Positions 15,708 to 24,522 of a stretch of DNA of 64,000 nucleotides are shown here, piece by piece. The notes beneath the pieces were generated by a model. That model was not told where the DNA came from, did no database searches, and saw only the letters and a program-made list of their open reading frames with translations. Position numbers and translations under genes: made by a program. The first letter of the stretch is position 1; each line of letters begins with the position of its first letter. This DNA is from Actinoplanes auranticolor (GTDB taxonomy: Bacteria > Actinomycetota > Actinomycetes > Mycobacteriales > Micromonosporaceae): the NCBI RefSeq assembly GCF_018332655.1, contig NZ_BOQL01000049.1, forward strand, positions 1 through 64,000. Direction: 5' to 3'.

Positions 15708-16331
15708 ATGACTCTCGCCGATACGGCACAGCCTGCTTCCGCTCCGGTCCCCGCCGCGCCGCCCCGGCGTCTCGGCCAACGGCTGGCCATCGGCATCGCG
15801 AGCGTCCTGCTCCTCCTGAGCGGCGGCATCACCGCGGTCACGTACTACTACGACAGCGTGCCCATGGTCGAGAACGACATCTCGTACCCGGTGGTGCCGG
15901 TGGCCGCGCTCCCGCCCGCCGTGGCCAACGCCTTCGTCGCCGCCGTCGACCCGGACTTCTACGACTCCGACGACTCACTGATCACCCGGCGGTACACGGT
16001 GATCGCGTCGGGTGCGGGCGAGGAGTCCGGTCTGCGAACCCGGGTCTTGGTGCACAAGGCTGAGGCCGGCTACACCAAGACGGAGATCCTGGACCGCTAT
16101 CTCAACAGAGCCGACTACGGTCGCGGCGCGGTGGGCCTGGTCGCCGCGGCGCAGACGTATTTCGCCAAGCCGGCCACGCGGCTGACCGTGGCCGAGGCGG
16201 CGTTGCTCGCGGTGCAGCTGCACCCGGACCGGCCGGCGCCGAAGGCCGGCTGGGATCAGGTGCTGGACACCATGGTCGAGCACGGCTGGCTGAGCCAGGC
16301 CGATCGGAACGGACTCACCTTTCCCGCCTGA
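15708..16331 (+). CDS. Degenerate stand-alone GT51 (transglycosylase) domain protein
   Basis: A 207-residue membrane-anchored protein: short cytoplasmic N-terminus, one transmembrane helix at about 27-45 (LAIGIASVLLLLSGGITAV), then a shortened family 51 glycosyltransferase domain. The motif YTKTEILDRYLNRADYGRGA and the LTVAEAALLA helix match the penicillin-binding-protein transglycosylase fold. Both catalytic glutamates appear lost: the usual ED of motif 1 reads VDPDFYD (Val80), and the motif 3 Glu position falls on Thr111. There is no transpeptidase domain. It is likely a non-catalytic scaffold or sensor for glycan synthesis. A GTG two codons earlier is an alternative start. Confidence 0.7.
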   Translation: MTLADTAQPASAPVPAAPPRRLGQRLAIGIASVLLLLSGGITAVTYYYDSVPMVENDISYPVVPVAALPPAVANAFVAAVDPDFYDSDDSLITRRYTVIASGAGEESGLRTRVLVHKAEAGYTKTEILDRYLNRADYGRGAVGLVAAAQTYFAKPATRLTVAEAALLAVQLHPDRPAPKAGWDQVLDTMVEHGWLSQADRNGLTFPA

Positions 16332-16336
16332 GGGGC

Positions 16337-16375
16337 CCCGGCGGGGTTGGGGTGGGCCGTCCCCGAACCGCCGGG
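16337..16375 (+). terminator. Imperfect hairpin after the GT51-like gene
   Basis: CCCGGCGG (16337-16344) pairs with CCGCCGGG (16368-16375), with further imperfect pairing inside. It sits between two convergent genes and may serve both. Confidence 0.45.
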
Positions 16376-16413
16376 CACGACAAGGCTGCCGGCGTCCGGA
16401 CGCTTGCGGCGCC

Positions 16414-17037
16414 TCACGGTCGAAGGCTTCCCTGTGGTTGTTGAGGAGCCGGCAGTCTCCGGGCGATCGCCTGCTCGAAGCGTTCCCACGCGGCCTGGGT
16501 GAAGGGGCTGACCCCGTCGAGAATCAAGTCGGCGACGTACCGTGCTTCGTCGCGTGTCCGGGCCGCCTCGGCTGAGGTGATCCATTCTCGGCTGACGGCG
16601 TCGTCGAGTTCGTCGTCGTCTGCGATGCCGACGGTCCTGCCGTGCCGGCTGATCCTGGGGCGAGGATCGGTGCCGGGCGGCGTGTCGTCGCCCGGCAGGT
16701 GCCAGAGGTCGAGTTCGAGATCGATGAAGCCCCACACGTCACCGCTTCGGGTCACGGGGCGGGACAGGTCGACGGTGATCGCAGTCCAGGGTGTGTGCCT
16801 CCAGGCAGCGACCCAGCCGCCCTGATGTGGTGCGAAGTACAGGACGGGGCAGCCTGGGTACTCGGGGACGCCGGAGAAACACGTTGCCTCGCGGCCGTCG
16901 GCCCCCCGGCTCGTGTAGGAGGTGCCTTCGGGATGGAACAGCCAGGAGCCGACCTCGTCGTCACCGAGGTGATAGGTGAGCCAGCTACCTTCATTGCCGT
17001 TGAGCTTCTGCTTCACGAGCGTCAGGACGCGGGGCAT
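16414..17037 (-). CDS. DUF402 (FomD-like) domain protein
   Basis: A 207-residue cytosolic protein with the DUF402 core: WGFIDLELDLWHLPGDDTPP, then VGIADDDELDDAVSREWITS and a helical tail with ARTRDEARYVADLI. The acidic DDDELDDA motif is the metal-binding signature of this family, whose characterised members hydrolyse nucleotides (FomD, nucleoside-diphosphate phosphatases). Here the role is unknown. It lies just downstream of rnpB on the same strand (93 bases). Confidence 0.75.
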   Translation of the reverse strand: MPRVLTLVKQKLNGNEGSWLTYHLGDDEVGSWLFHPEGTSYTSRGADGREATCFSGVPEYPGCPVLYFAPHQGGWVAAWRHTPWTAITVDLSRPVTRSGDVWGFIDLELDLWHLPGDDTPPGTDPRPRISRHGRTVGIADDDELDDAVSREWITSAEAARTRDEARYVADLILDGVSPFTQAAWERFEQAIARRLPAPQQPQGSLRP

Positions 17038-17130
17038 CGCCTGAGGTTAGACCACCAACCTCGACCAACGTTGACGCCGGCGACCAGAAAGAACCTGGTC
17101 GCTGGCGGTCGGCAGGGCTCCGACCAGGAA

Positions 17131-17546
<416 letters not shown>

Positions 17547-17774
17547 GTGACCATCCTACCGACGCCACCGACGACCCCGCGGGCGACGGACCGAAAGCCG
17601 GCTCGGGCCCGGCGACGGCCGCCCAGACCCACGGCCCCGGCCCCGACCGGATCAAGAGCCCAACCAGACCAAGACCCCACCGGACCCAAGAGCCCGGCCG
17701 GACCAAGACCCCGGCCGGACACCCCGGGCCTCGGACCAGCACCCCCACCCCCGGCCCGTAGATTCTTCGGCATC

Positions 17775-18527
17775 ATGGATCTCGCCCACATCGTGCTGCT
17801 GGTCGCCGCCGGTCTCGCCGCCGGCGTCGTCAATGCGATCGCCGGTGGCGGTTCGCTCATCACGTTCCCGAGCCTCATCGCCGTCGGCCTGCCCTCGGTC
17901 GACGCCAATGTCACCAACTCCACCGCCGTCTTTCCCGGCTACGTCTCCAGCGTCGTCGGCAGCCGCGCCGATCTGGCCGGGCAGGGGCGGCGGCTGCGGG
18001 CCATCGTCCCCACCAGCCTCGTCGGTGCCACCCTCGGCTGCTTTCTCCTGCTCGGCACGCCGGCCCGGGCCTTCGAGGTTGTCGTTCCTTTTCTGGTCCT
18101 CGGCGCCGCCGCCATCCTGTTCTTCCAGGATCGGCTGAAGGGTCTGGTCGGGCGGGCGGCCGGCGAGAAGAAGGTCACCCTCCAGGTCGTCGTGTTCGTC
18201 GGGGCGATCTACGGCGGCTACTTCGGCGCCGCGCTGGGGGTCATGTACGTCGCCGCGCTTGCGCTGGTGCTGGACGAGACGTTGAATCGGATCAACGCGC
18301 TCAAGAATGTGCTTTCCGCCGGTGTCGGGCTGGTCACCGTGGTGGTTTTCGCGTTCTTCGCGCCGGTGCACTGGGGTGCGGTGCTGGCCGTCGCCCCGGC
18401 CACGATCGTCGGCGGCTTTGTGGGGGCGCACATCGCACGCCGGCTGCCCGCGCGGGTGTTGAAAGTGCTGATTGTCACCTTTGGGACCGTTGTCGGGCTC
18501 ATCCTGTTGTGGCGGGCATTCCGCTGA
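17775..18527 (+). CDS. TauE/SafE-family sulfite exporter-like permease
   Basis: A 250-residue integral membrane protein with about seven to eight hydrophobic helices. The first loop AGVVNAIAGGGSLITFPSLI is the signature of the TauE/SafE family, and the second repeat has the matching YGGYFGAALGVMYVAAL. Family members export sulfite, sulfoacetate or other organic anions by the membrane potential. The ATG at 17775 gives the standard N-terminus MDLAHIVLLVAAG. It is followed after 43 bases by a MarR gene that could control it. Confidence 0.88.
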   Translation: MDLAHIVLLVAAGLAAGVVNAIAGGGSLITFPSLIAVGLPSVDANVTNSTAVFPGYVSSVVGSRADLAGQGRRLRAIVPTSLVGATLGCFLLLGTPARAFEVVVPFLVLGAAAILFFQDRLKGLVGRAAGEKKVTLQVVVFVGAIYGGYFGAALGVMYVAALALVLDETLNRINALKNVLSAGVGLVTVVVFAFFAPVHWGAVLAVAPATIVGGFVGAHIARRLPARVLKVLIVTFGTVVGLILLWRAFR

Positions 18528-18570
18528 GGGACCAAGAACCCGGACATCCACAGTGACCAGGGAAGGACAG

Positions 18571-19032
18571 ATGGCGGACGACGATTCGGCTCTCAGGGTC
18601 ATCGAGACCCAGGTGGCCATGCTCATGCGGCTGGGCGAGGCCACCCGCCGTTCCGCGCCGCGGCCGCATCGTGCGCTCGACCGTGCCTCGTACGTGATCC
18701 TGCGCTTCCTGCAGGAGGCCGGTCCGCAGAACGTCTCCGCCGTCGCCACCCGGCTCAATCTCGACGGCTCCACGGTGACCCGGCAGATCGGCGCCCTGCA
18801 CCGCGGCGGCCTCGTCGTGCGTACCCCCGATCCGCTGGACGGCCGCGGCAGTGTCGTGGCCGCCAGTGAGCAGGGCCTCGCGCAGGTGGACGCCGTGAGC
18901 AAGGCCCGCCGCGAGGTCTACGACGAGGTGCTGCGGGACTGGAGCCCTCGGGAACGGCAGGACCTCGCGGGCATGCTGGAGCGGCTGACCGGCGACATGG
19001 ACGCGTACCTCAAAGGCCGCGGCCCCGGATAG
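18571..19032 (+). CDS. MarR-family transcriptional regulator
   Basis: A 153-residue MarR protein: helical dimerisation ends and a winged helix at about 45-110 with NVSAVATRLNLDGSTVTRQ as the helix-turn-helix and RTPDPLDGRGSVVAA as the wing (family DPxDxR). The ATG at 18571 follows GGAAGGACAG, a good ribosome binding site. It is probably co-transcribed with the TauE gene upstream. Its last codons form the left arm of a terminator hairpin. Confidence 0.9.
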   Translation: MADDDSALRVIETQVAMLMRLGEATRRSAPRPHRALDRASYVILRFLQEAGPQNVSAVATRLNLDGSTVTRQIGALHRGGLVVRTPDPLDGRGSVVAASEQGLAQVDAVSKARREVYDEVLRDWSPRERQDLAGMLERLTGDMDAYLKGRGPG

Positions 19033-19049
19033 GACATCCGGGGCCGCGG
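19017..19049. terminator. Bidirectional terminator between MarR and symporter genes
   Basis: A perfect 14-bp stem (CCGCGGCCCCGGAT and its complement) with a 5-base loop; the MarR stop codon lies across the loop. It separates two convergent genes. Confidence 0.8.
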
Positions 19050-19067
19050 ATCGTGAGCGGGCCGGGT

Positions 19068-20714
19068 TCAGGTGGAGGAGGCGAGGGTCTCCGGGGTGGT
19101 ACGGGCCTTCTCCAGCCGCGGGTCGCCCTCGTCGGCGAAGTAGTCGTCCGGCTCGGTGCCGTCGAACCCTTCGGGCGTCTTCATGGCCCGCAGGACCAGC
19201 GTGACGAGCACCGCGATCAGCAGGTTGAGCGCGACCGCGACGAAGCCGACGTAGATCGTCTTCGGGGTGTCGAAGCCGAACTTCTCCAGCGGGAACGCCG
19301 AGCCGCCGAAGTGGGCGCGTTTGGTGGCCGGGTTCGGGATGCTGTAGAGCATCCACATGCCCAGCGCCATGCCGCCCGCCCAGCCCGCGATCAGCCCGCC
19401 GCGGTGCAGCCACCGGGTGTAGAGGCCGATCGCCACCGCCGGGGCGGTCTGCAGGATGAGCACGCCGCCGACGAGCTGCAGGTCGATGGAGAACTGCGGG
19501 TCCAGGAAGAGGATGAACGCGACCGCGCCCACCTTCACGACCAGCGAGGCGATCTTGGCGACGCCCGCCTCCTGCGCGTGGGTGGCGTCCTTGCGGATGT
19601 ACTCCTTGTAGATGTTGCGGGTGAACAGGTTGGCCGCCGCGATCGACATGATGGCCGCCGGGACCAGCGCGCCGATGCCGATGGCCGCGAACGCGACACC
19701 GGCGAACCAGGCCGGGAACTGCTGGTCGAACAGCAGCGGCACGACCGTGTTGTTGTCGACGCTGCCGGCGGTGTTGCCGGGCAGCGGCTTCACCCCGGCC
19801 GAGATGGCCATGTAGCCGAGCAGGGCGATCAGGCCGAGCAGGAAGCTGTACGCCGGCAGCGCCGACATGTTCCGCTTGATCACGTTGCGGTTCTTGCTGG
19901 CCAGCACGCCGGTGATGCTGTGCGGGTAGAGGAACAGGGCCAGCGCCGAGCCCAGGGCCAGGGTGATGTACTGGATCTGGTTGTTGGCGTTGAGCGTGAG
20001 GCCGTCGCCCGGCGCGGGTGACGCCTGGAACTTCGCGCTCGCGTCGTCGAAGATCGTGCCCCAGCCGCCCAGCTTGTACGGCAGGTACAGCACCGCCACG
20101 ATGATCACGATGTAGATCAGCGTGTCCTTGACGAAGGCGATCAGCGCCGGCGCCCGCAGCCCGGACTGGTACGTGTACGCGGCCAGGATCGCGAACGCCA
20201 CGATGATCGGCGCGTGCCGGGCGAGCGCGCTGTCCCCGGTCACGCCCATCGTCTTGAGCACCGCCTCGATGCCGACCAGCTGCAGCGCGATGTACGGCAT
20301 GGTCGCGACGATGCCGGTGATCGCGATCAGCAGCGCCAGCAACGGCGAGTCGAAGCGGGTGCGGACGAAGTCGGCCGGGGTCACGAAGCCGTGCCGGTGC
20401 GAGACCGACCAGAGCCGGATCAGGATCAGGAAGAACAGCGGGTAGATGACCACTGTGTAGGGCACCGCGAAGAAGCCCGCCGCACCGGCGCCGAAGATCA
20501 GCGCGGGCACCGCGACGAACGTGTACGCGGTGTACAGGTCACCGCCGACCAGGAACCAGGTGATCCAGCCGCCGAAGCTGCGCCCGCCCAGTCCCCACTC
20601 GTCCAGGTGCGCCATGTCGGTGGGCCGGCGCCATTTGGCCGCGACGAAGCCCATGACGCTGACCAGCAGGAAGAGGAAGGTGAAGACGACGATCTCGGTG
20701 ATGTGGTCACTCAT
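19068..20714 (-). CDS. Sodium:solute symporter, MctC/MctP monocarboxylate type
   Basis: A 548-residue transporter of the SSS family with about 13 transmembrane helices. The N-terminus has the family pattern DEWGLGGRSFGGWITWFLVG, followed by GGDLYTAYTFVAVP, and HRHGFVTPADFVRTRF after helix 3. Together with the small DUF3311 gene directly upstream it matches the actinobacterial MctBC-type monocarboxylate (acetate, propionate, pyruvate) uptake system. The ATG at 20714 overlaps the DUF3311 stop by 8 bases, so the two are translationally coupled. Confidence 0.88.
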   Translation of the reverse strand: MSDHITEIVVFTFLFLLVSVMGFVAAKWRRPTDMAHLDEWGLGGRSFGGWITWFLVGGDLYTAYTFVAVPALIFGAGAAGFFAVPYTVVIYPLFFLILIRLWSVSHRHGFVTPADFVRTRFDSPLLALLIAITGIVATMPYIALQLVGIEAVLKTMGVTGDSALARHAPIIVAFAILAAYTYQSGLRAPALIAFVKDTLIYIVIIVAVLYLPYKLGGWGTIFDDASAKFQASPAPGDGLTLNANNQIQYITLALGSALALFLYPHSITGVLASKNRNVIKRNMSALPAYSFLLGLIALLGYMAISAGVKPLPGNTAGSVDNNTVVPLLFDQQFPAWFAGVAFAAIGIGALVPAAIMSIAAANLFTRNIYKEYIRKDATHAQEAGVAKIASLVVKVGAVAFILFLDPQFSIDLQLVGGVLILQTAPAVAIGLYTRWLHRGGLIAGWAGGMALGMWMLYSIPNPATKRAHFGGSAFPLEKFGFDTPKTIYVGFVAVALNLLIAVLVTLVLRAMKTPEGFDGTEPDDYFADEGDPRLEKARTTPETLASST

Positions 20715-20967
20715 CGGTGGTCTCCGCCGGCTTGGTGGACTGCTCGGCGGGCGCGGCCGGGGTGACCGGGGGGCGCTTGGTCATCTGGTAGACGATCGAG
20801 GTCGTGATGACGCCGACGAAGATGAACGAGAACTGCAGCCAGTAGAAGGCCGGGAAGCCCCACAGCCGGGGTGAGTCGAAGTTGTACAGCGGGGTGACCA
20901 GCGGGAGCACGATCGGGATGACCAGCAGCCAGTTCCAGGGGCTGCGGTCGCTGCGCGGTGCGGACAT
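20707..20967 (-). CDS. DUF3311 small membrane partner of the symporter
   Basis: An 86-residue protein with two hydrophobic helices (WNWLLVIPIVLPLVTPLYN and FYWLQFSFIFVGVITTSIVY), the classic DUF3311 layout with a conserved Pro-rich first helix and aromatic second helix, then a cytosolic Pro/Ala/Glu tail. DUF3311 proteins are encoded next to SSS symporters and likely act as an accessory subunit. The ATG at 20967 follows GAGGAGG. Confidence 0.88.
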   Translation of the reverse strand: MSAPRSDRSPWNWLLVIPIVLPLVTPLYNFDSPRLWGFPAFYWLQFSFIFVGVITTSIVYQMTKRPPVTPAAPAEQSTKPAETTDE

Positions 20968-21100
20968 GATGCCTCCTCATCGGAGCGCAGACGAGGCACG
21001 GACTGGACGAGAACAGTGACCGTGGTCACGGCCATCGCCGCAGGTTACCGAGAGGTTTCGGAGACCGAGCGCCAGGACGTGATCACCCTGCGCCGAACGG

Positions 21101-21134
21101 CCGGGGTGGTGCGCCGAACGGCACACCACCCCGG
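21101..21134 (-). terminator. Hairpin downstream of chitinase 1
   Basis: A perfect 11-bp stem (CCGGGGTGGTG / CACCACCCCGG) with a 12-base loop lies just after the chitinase stop on its strand. Confidence 0.65.
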
Positions 21135-21146
21135 ACCGGACATTCG

Positions 21147-22445
21147 CTACCGCCAGGGGGTCCAGAGACCCGCCGAGATGGTACGGGTGAGCGAGGCTTT
21201 CTCGTCGTCGCCGTCGAGCGACCACATCATCGCGCCGCCGAGCCCCTCGGTGCGGATGTACGCCGTCTTCTGCAGGATCTGCGCCGGGTCGTCGTACGTC
21301 CAGAAGGTGGTGCCGTCGAAGAGCCACGAGTGGCCGGAACGCCAGTCGCGGTGCACCTTGAAGCCCTGTGCGGGCAGCTTCTTCAGGGTCTTGTAGTCCT
21401 CGGTGCCGACCGCGAACTTGCCGGGCGCACCCCCGGTGGCCGGGGCGAAGAGACCGTTGCCGGCGGCGGTGATGCCGGTCCAGCCCTGGCCGTAGTACGG
21501 GATGCCGAGCACGAGCTTGCGGCCCGGTGCCCCACGGTCACGCCACGCGTCGATGGTGCCCTCGACGGAGAAGTCCGGGTTGTCGGGCGCGCCGGGCGGG
21601 ACCCGCAGGGCCGACTGCTGGTTGGCCCGGGCCTCCCAGGAACCGTGGAAGTCGTAGCCCTGAACCGTGGCGAAGTCGAGGTACTTGAAGACCTTCTTCA
21701 CCTCGAAGCCGGCGTCGATCTTGGCCGGGGCGGCCGGCACGAACGCCGTGAGCTCGTAGTGCTTGCGGTTCTTGCGGGCCAGCGCGTCCAGCTGCTTGCG
21801 GAACTCGGCGCTCAGCAGGGTGAAGTTCCGCTTGTCCTCGGGCCGGATCACGTTGCCGGCGTTGCCCTCGGAGCCGGGCCACTCCCAGTCCAGGTCGATG
21901 CCGTCGAAGATGCCGGCGGCGACGCCCGCGGGCAGGCCGGGCAGGTTGCCCTTGATCCACAGGTCCACGCAGGAGCTGACCAGCTTCTTGCGGGAGGCGT
22001 CGGTCAGGGCGGCGTCGGAGAAGGTCGCCGACCCGGTCCAGCCGCCCAGCGAGATCAGCACCCGCAGCTTCGGGTTCTTCTTCTTGAGCTCGGCCAGCTG
22101 GTTGAGGTTGCCGGCGATCGGCTGGCCGGCCACGTCGGCGACACCGTCGACGCTGAGCGCGTCACTGAACGGCACGCCCCAGTCGGCCCAGGTGTCGGCC
22201 GATTCGCAGACACCGGCCGCGGTGACCGGGCCGAAGGCGTAGTTGAGGTGGGTGAGGCCGGCGGCGGCGCCGGACTGCTGGACCTTGGCGAGCTGGAAGT
22301 CGCGGCCGTAGATACCCCACTGGGTGAAGTATCCGACCTTGACGTACGACTTCTTCTGGTGTGCCTGGGCGGTGGTGGGTGCGGCCGTGACGCCGACCAG
22401 TACGGCGGCGCCGACGGCCAGCAGACGACGGGAGATTCCGCGCAT
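21147..22445 (-). CDS. Secreted GH18 chitinase
   Basis: A 432-residue secreted chitinase. A Sec signal peptide runs to about residue 28 (RR, then LLAVGAAVLVGVTAAPTTAQA). The rest is a GH18 TIM barrel: SLGGW strand (VLISLGGWTGS), catalytic motif FDGIDLDWEWPG with the proton-donor Glu, and the QGYDFHGSW and MMWSLDGDD strands. It has no carbohydrate-binding module, so it probably acts on soluble or accessible chitin and supplies chitobiose. The length and the inserted domain after strand 7 fit subfamily A enzymes. A short element upstream (22490-22504) is shared with the second chitinase in this window. Confidence 0.93.
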   Translation of the reverse strand: MRGISRRLLAVGAAVLVGVTAAPTTAQAHQKKSYVKVGYFTQWGIYGRDFQLAKVQQSGAAAGLTHLNYAFGPVTAAGVCESADTWADWGVPFSDALSVDGVADVAGQPIAGNLNQLAELKKKNPKLRVLISLGGWTGSATFSDAALTDASRKKLVSSCVDLWIKGNLPGLPAGVAAGIFDGIDLDWEWPGSEGNAGNVIRPEDKRNFTLLSAEFRKQLDALARKNRKHYELTAFVPAAPAKIDAGFEVKKVFKYLDFATVQGYDFHGSWEARANQQSALRVPPGAPDNPDFSVEGTIDAWRDRGAPGRKLVLGIPYYGQGWTGITAAGNGLFAPATGGAPGKFAVGTEDYKTLKKLPAQGFKVHRDWRSGHSWLFDGTTFWTYDDPAQILQKTAYIRTEGLGGAMMWSLDGDDEKASLTRTISAGLWTPWR

Positions 22446-22489
22446 GAGCCCTCCAGGGGCGGACGGAGGCTGTCGAAGAGGAATGGTGA

Positions 22490-22504
22490 AGAAACTTTCC
22501 TAAT
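22490..22504 (-). promoter_or_regulatory. Candidate chitinase operator, copy 1
   Basis: On the coding strand this reads ATTAGGAAAGTTTCT, containing the near-palindrome GAAAGTTTC, 45 to 59 bases upstream of the chitinase 1 start. It matches 11 of 15 positions with the element at 61077-61091 upstream of chitinase 2. Confidence 0.55.
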
Positions 22505-22542
22505 CGAGGAAGCTAAACGTCCGCACCCGGCGGGTCAATACC

Positions 22543-23682
22543 TCAGCGCAGGTGCGCCGTCTCGTTCACCGAGCGGACCGCGATCCCGCCGTCGGGCCAC
22601 ATGTCCATGGTGGAGACGCCGGCCGCGTCCAGGAAGAGCCGGTGCAGGAACGCGTCGCCCGCGGCGAGCGCGTCGCGCAGGATCAGCTTGATCGGCGAGA
22701 CGTGCGAGACCACGACCACGGTCCCCGACGGGTACGCCGACTGCAGCGTCGCCAGGGCCCCGCGTACGCGCTTCGCCACGGTCTTGAAGGACTCCCCGCC
22801 CGGCGGTGCGACGGCGGTCGAGTCCAGCCAGCGGTCCAGCTCCTCCGGCCAGCGCTCGCGGACCTCGGCGAACGTCAGGCCCTCCCAGTCGCCGAAGTCG
22901 CACTCGATGAGTTCCGGCATGACGGTGACCGTGACGTTGCCCAGCTCGGCGGCGATCAGCTCGGCGGTGCGCGTACACCTGGTCAGGGGTGAGGAGACGA
23001 CCGCCGTGACGTCGCGCGAGATGCCCGCCACCCGCCCGGCCGCGGCCATCGCCTGGGCCTCGCCCTGCTCGGAGAGCGGGACGTCGCCACGGCCGGAATA
23101 GCGGCCCTGGGCCGTCATCGCGGTCTCGCCGTGCCGCACCAGAATGAGCCGGGTGGCGGTGTCCAGCGACGGCGGCGCCCAGTTCCGCGGCGCCTTGGGC
23201 TCGGTCGGCTCCGCGAACGCCGCGGTCCCGCCGCCGGAACTCGGGGCGGCCGAGCCCACCGGCTTGCCGACCGCCTCGTCCATCGCGCGGTTGGCCAGCG
23301 CGTCGGCCAGCTTGTTGCGCTCGCGCGGGATCCAGTCGAAGGTCACCGCGGTGAAGCCGTCGACCAGTTTCGCCGCCTCGGCGGCCAGCGGGCGCAGGCC
23401 CGGGTTCTTGATCTGCCAGCGGCCGGACATCTGCTCGACGACCAGCTTGGAGTCCATCCGCACGTCGACCCGGCCGGCGCCCAGCTCGGCGGCGGCGCGC
23501 AGGCCGGCGATCAGGCCCTGGTACTCGGCGACGTTGTTGGTGGTGACGCCGAGCGAGGCGTAACGCTCGAGCAGCACCTCGCCGGTGCCCTCCTCGAGCA
23601 CGACGGCACCGTAACCGGCCGGTCCCGGGTTGCCCCGCGATCCCCCGTCCGCCTCCACGACGACCCTGAGCTCGGTTGTCAC
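22543..23682 (-). CDS. Bifunctional RNase H / acid phosphatase
   Basis: A 379-residue fusion. Residues 1-140 are RNase HI: ADGGSRGNPGPAG with the first catalytic Asp12, TTNNVAEYQGLIAGL with Glu, MDSKLVV with Asp, and a final DALANRAMDEA. Residues 180-379 are a histidine phosphatase (phosphoglycerate-mutase fold) with LVRHGETAMTAQGRYSG and VVSHVSPIK. This is the domain arrangement of M. tuberculosis Rv2228c, which removes RNA from DNA hybrids and has phosphatase activity. It starts with GTG at 23682. The zinc-ribbon and Nif3-like genes upstream on the same strand are its conserved neighbours. Confidence 0.93.
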   Translation of the reverse strand: MTTELRVVVEADGGSRGNPGPAGYGAVVLEEGTGEVLLERYASLGVTTNNVAEYQGLIAGLRAAAELGAGRVDVRMDSKLVVEQMSGRWQIKNPGLRPLAAEAAKLVDGFTAVTFDWIPRERNKLADALANRAMDEAVGKPVGSAAPSSGGGTAAFAEPTEPKAPRNWAPPSLDTATRLILVRHGETAMTAQGRYSGRGDVPLSEQGEAQAMAAAGRVAGISRDVTAVVSSPLTRCTRTAELIAAELGNVTVTVMPELIECDFGDWEGLTFAEVRERWPEELDRWLDSTAVAPPGGESFKTVAKRVRGALATLQSAYPSGTVVVVSHVSPIKLILRDALAAGDAFLHRLFLDAAGVSTMDMWPDGGIAVRSVNETAHLR

Positions 23683-23776
23683 AGTACTGATGATTCACTC
23701 CCTCGTGCGGCGCCGGAAGGGCGACGTCCTGCCTCCGCTGCGCTACGGCAGAACGCCGCCGCGCCAACTCGGTCGC

Positions 23777-24511
23777 TCACAGCCCGCTCTCCGCGGTGCG
23801 GATCATGATCCGGCGGCATTCCTCGCAGCGGACGACCTCGTCGGCCGGGGCGGACTTCACCCGGGCCAGGTCGGCGCCGTACAGCTCGATGCGGCAGCCA
23901 CCGCAGCGCCCGGAGCGCACCAGCGCGGCGCCCAGCCCCGAGTCCGCACGGATCTTGTCGTACAGCGTGATCAGGTCGGCCGGCAGGTCGGCGACGAGCG
24001 GGCCGCGGGCCTGCGTCTTGAACTCCTGCTCCTTGGTGATCTCGGCGTACGCCTCGTCGCGGCGGGCCTCGGCCGCGGCCCGGCGCTCGCTCGCCTCGGC
24101 CAGCTTCTTCTTCACGTCGTTGAGCGTCTGCTCGGCGCTCTCGCGCTGCTCCATGAGCTCCAGCTCGGCGTCCTCCAGCTCGGACTGCCGGCGGTTCAGC
24201 GTGGCCAGCTCGTGCTGCAGGCCCTCGATCTCGCGCAGCGCGCCGCCGGCGTCGAGCCGGGCGTGGTCGCGGTCCTTGCGGGTGCGGACCTGCTCGATGT
24301 CCTTCTCGAAGCGGGCGATGTCCCGGTCGAGGTCGTCGACGGCCACCTGGGCGCGCACCCGCTCGTCCTCCAGCGCGGACAGCTCGCGGGAGATCGTGGT
24401 GATCTCCGCCAGCTCCGGCAGGGACTTGCGGCGGTGGGCGAGCTGGGACAGGGCGATGTCGACGGCCTGCAGGTCGAGCAGTCGGCGCTGGTCTTGCGGG
24501 GCGGCCTTCAC
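23777..24511 (-). CDS. Coiled-coil protein with C4 zinc ribbon (Rv2229c-like)
   Basis: A 244-residue protein: a long helical hairpin (about 5-175, rich in Glu, Arg, Leu and Ala heptads) followed by a C4 zinc ribbon, CGGCRIELYG and VVRCEECRRIMI, the last Cys pair close to the end. It belongs to the CT398/Rv2229c type, found next to RNase H and Nif3-like genes across bacteria; the function is uncertain. The GTG at 24511 follows GGAGACC. It is in the same run of genes as its neighbours, 11 bases after Nif3. Confidence 0.85.
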   Translation of the reverse strand: MKAAPQDQRRLLDLQAVDIALSQLAHRRKSLPELAEITTISRELSALEDERVRAQVAVDDLDRDIARFEKDIEQVRTRKDRDHARLDAGGALREIEGLQHELATLNRRQSELEDAELELMEQRESAEQTLNDVKKKLAEASERRAAAEARRDEAYAEITKEQEFKTQARGPLVADLPADLITLYDKIRADSGLGAALVRSGRCGGCRIELYGADLARVKSAPADEVVRCEECRRIMIRTAESGL

Positions 24512-24522
24512 GTCAGGTCTCC

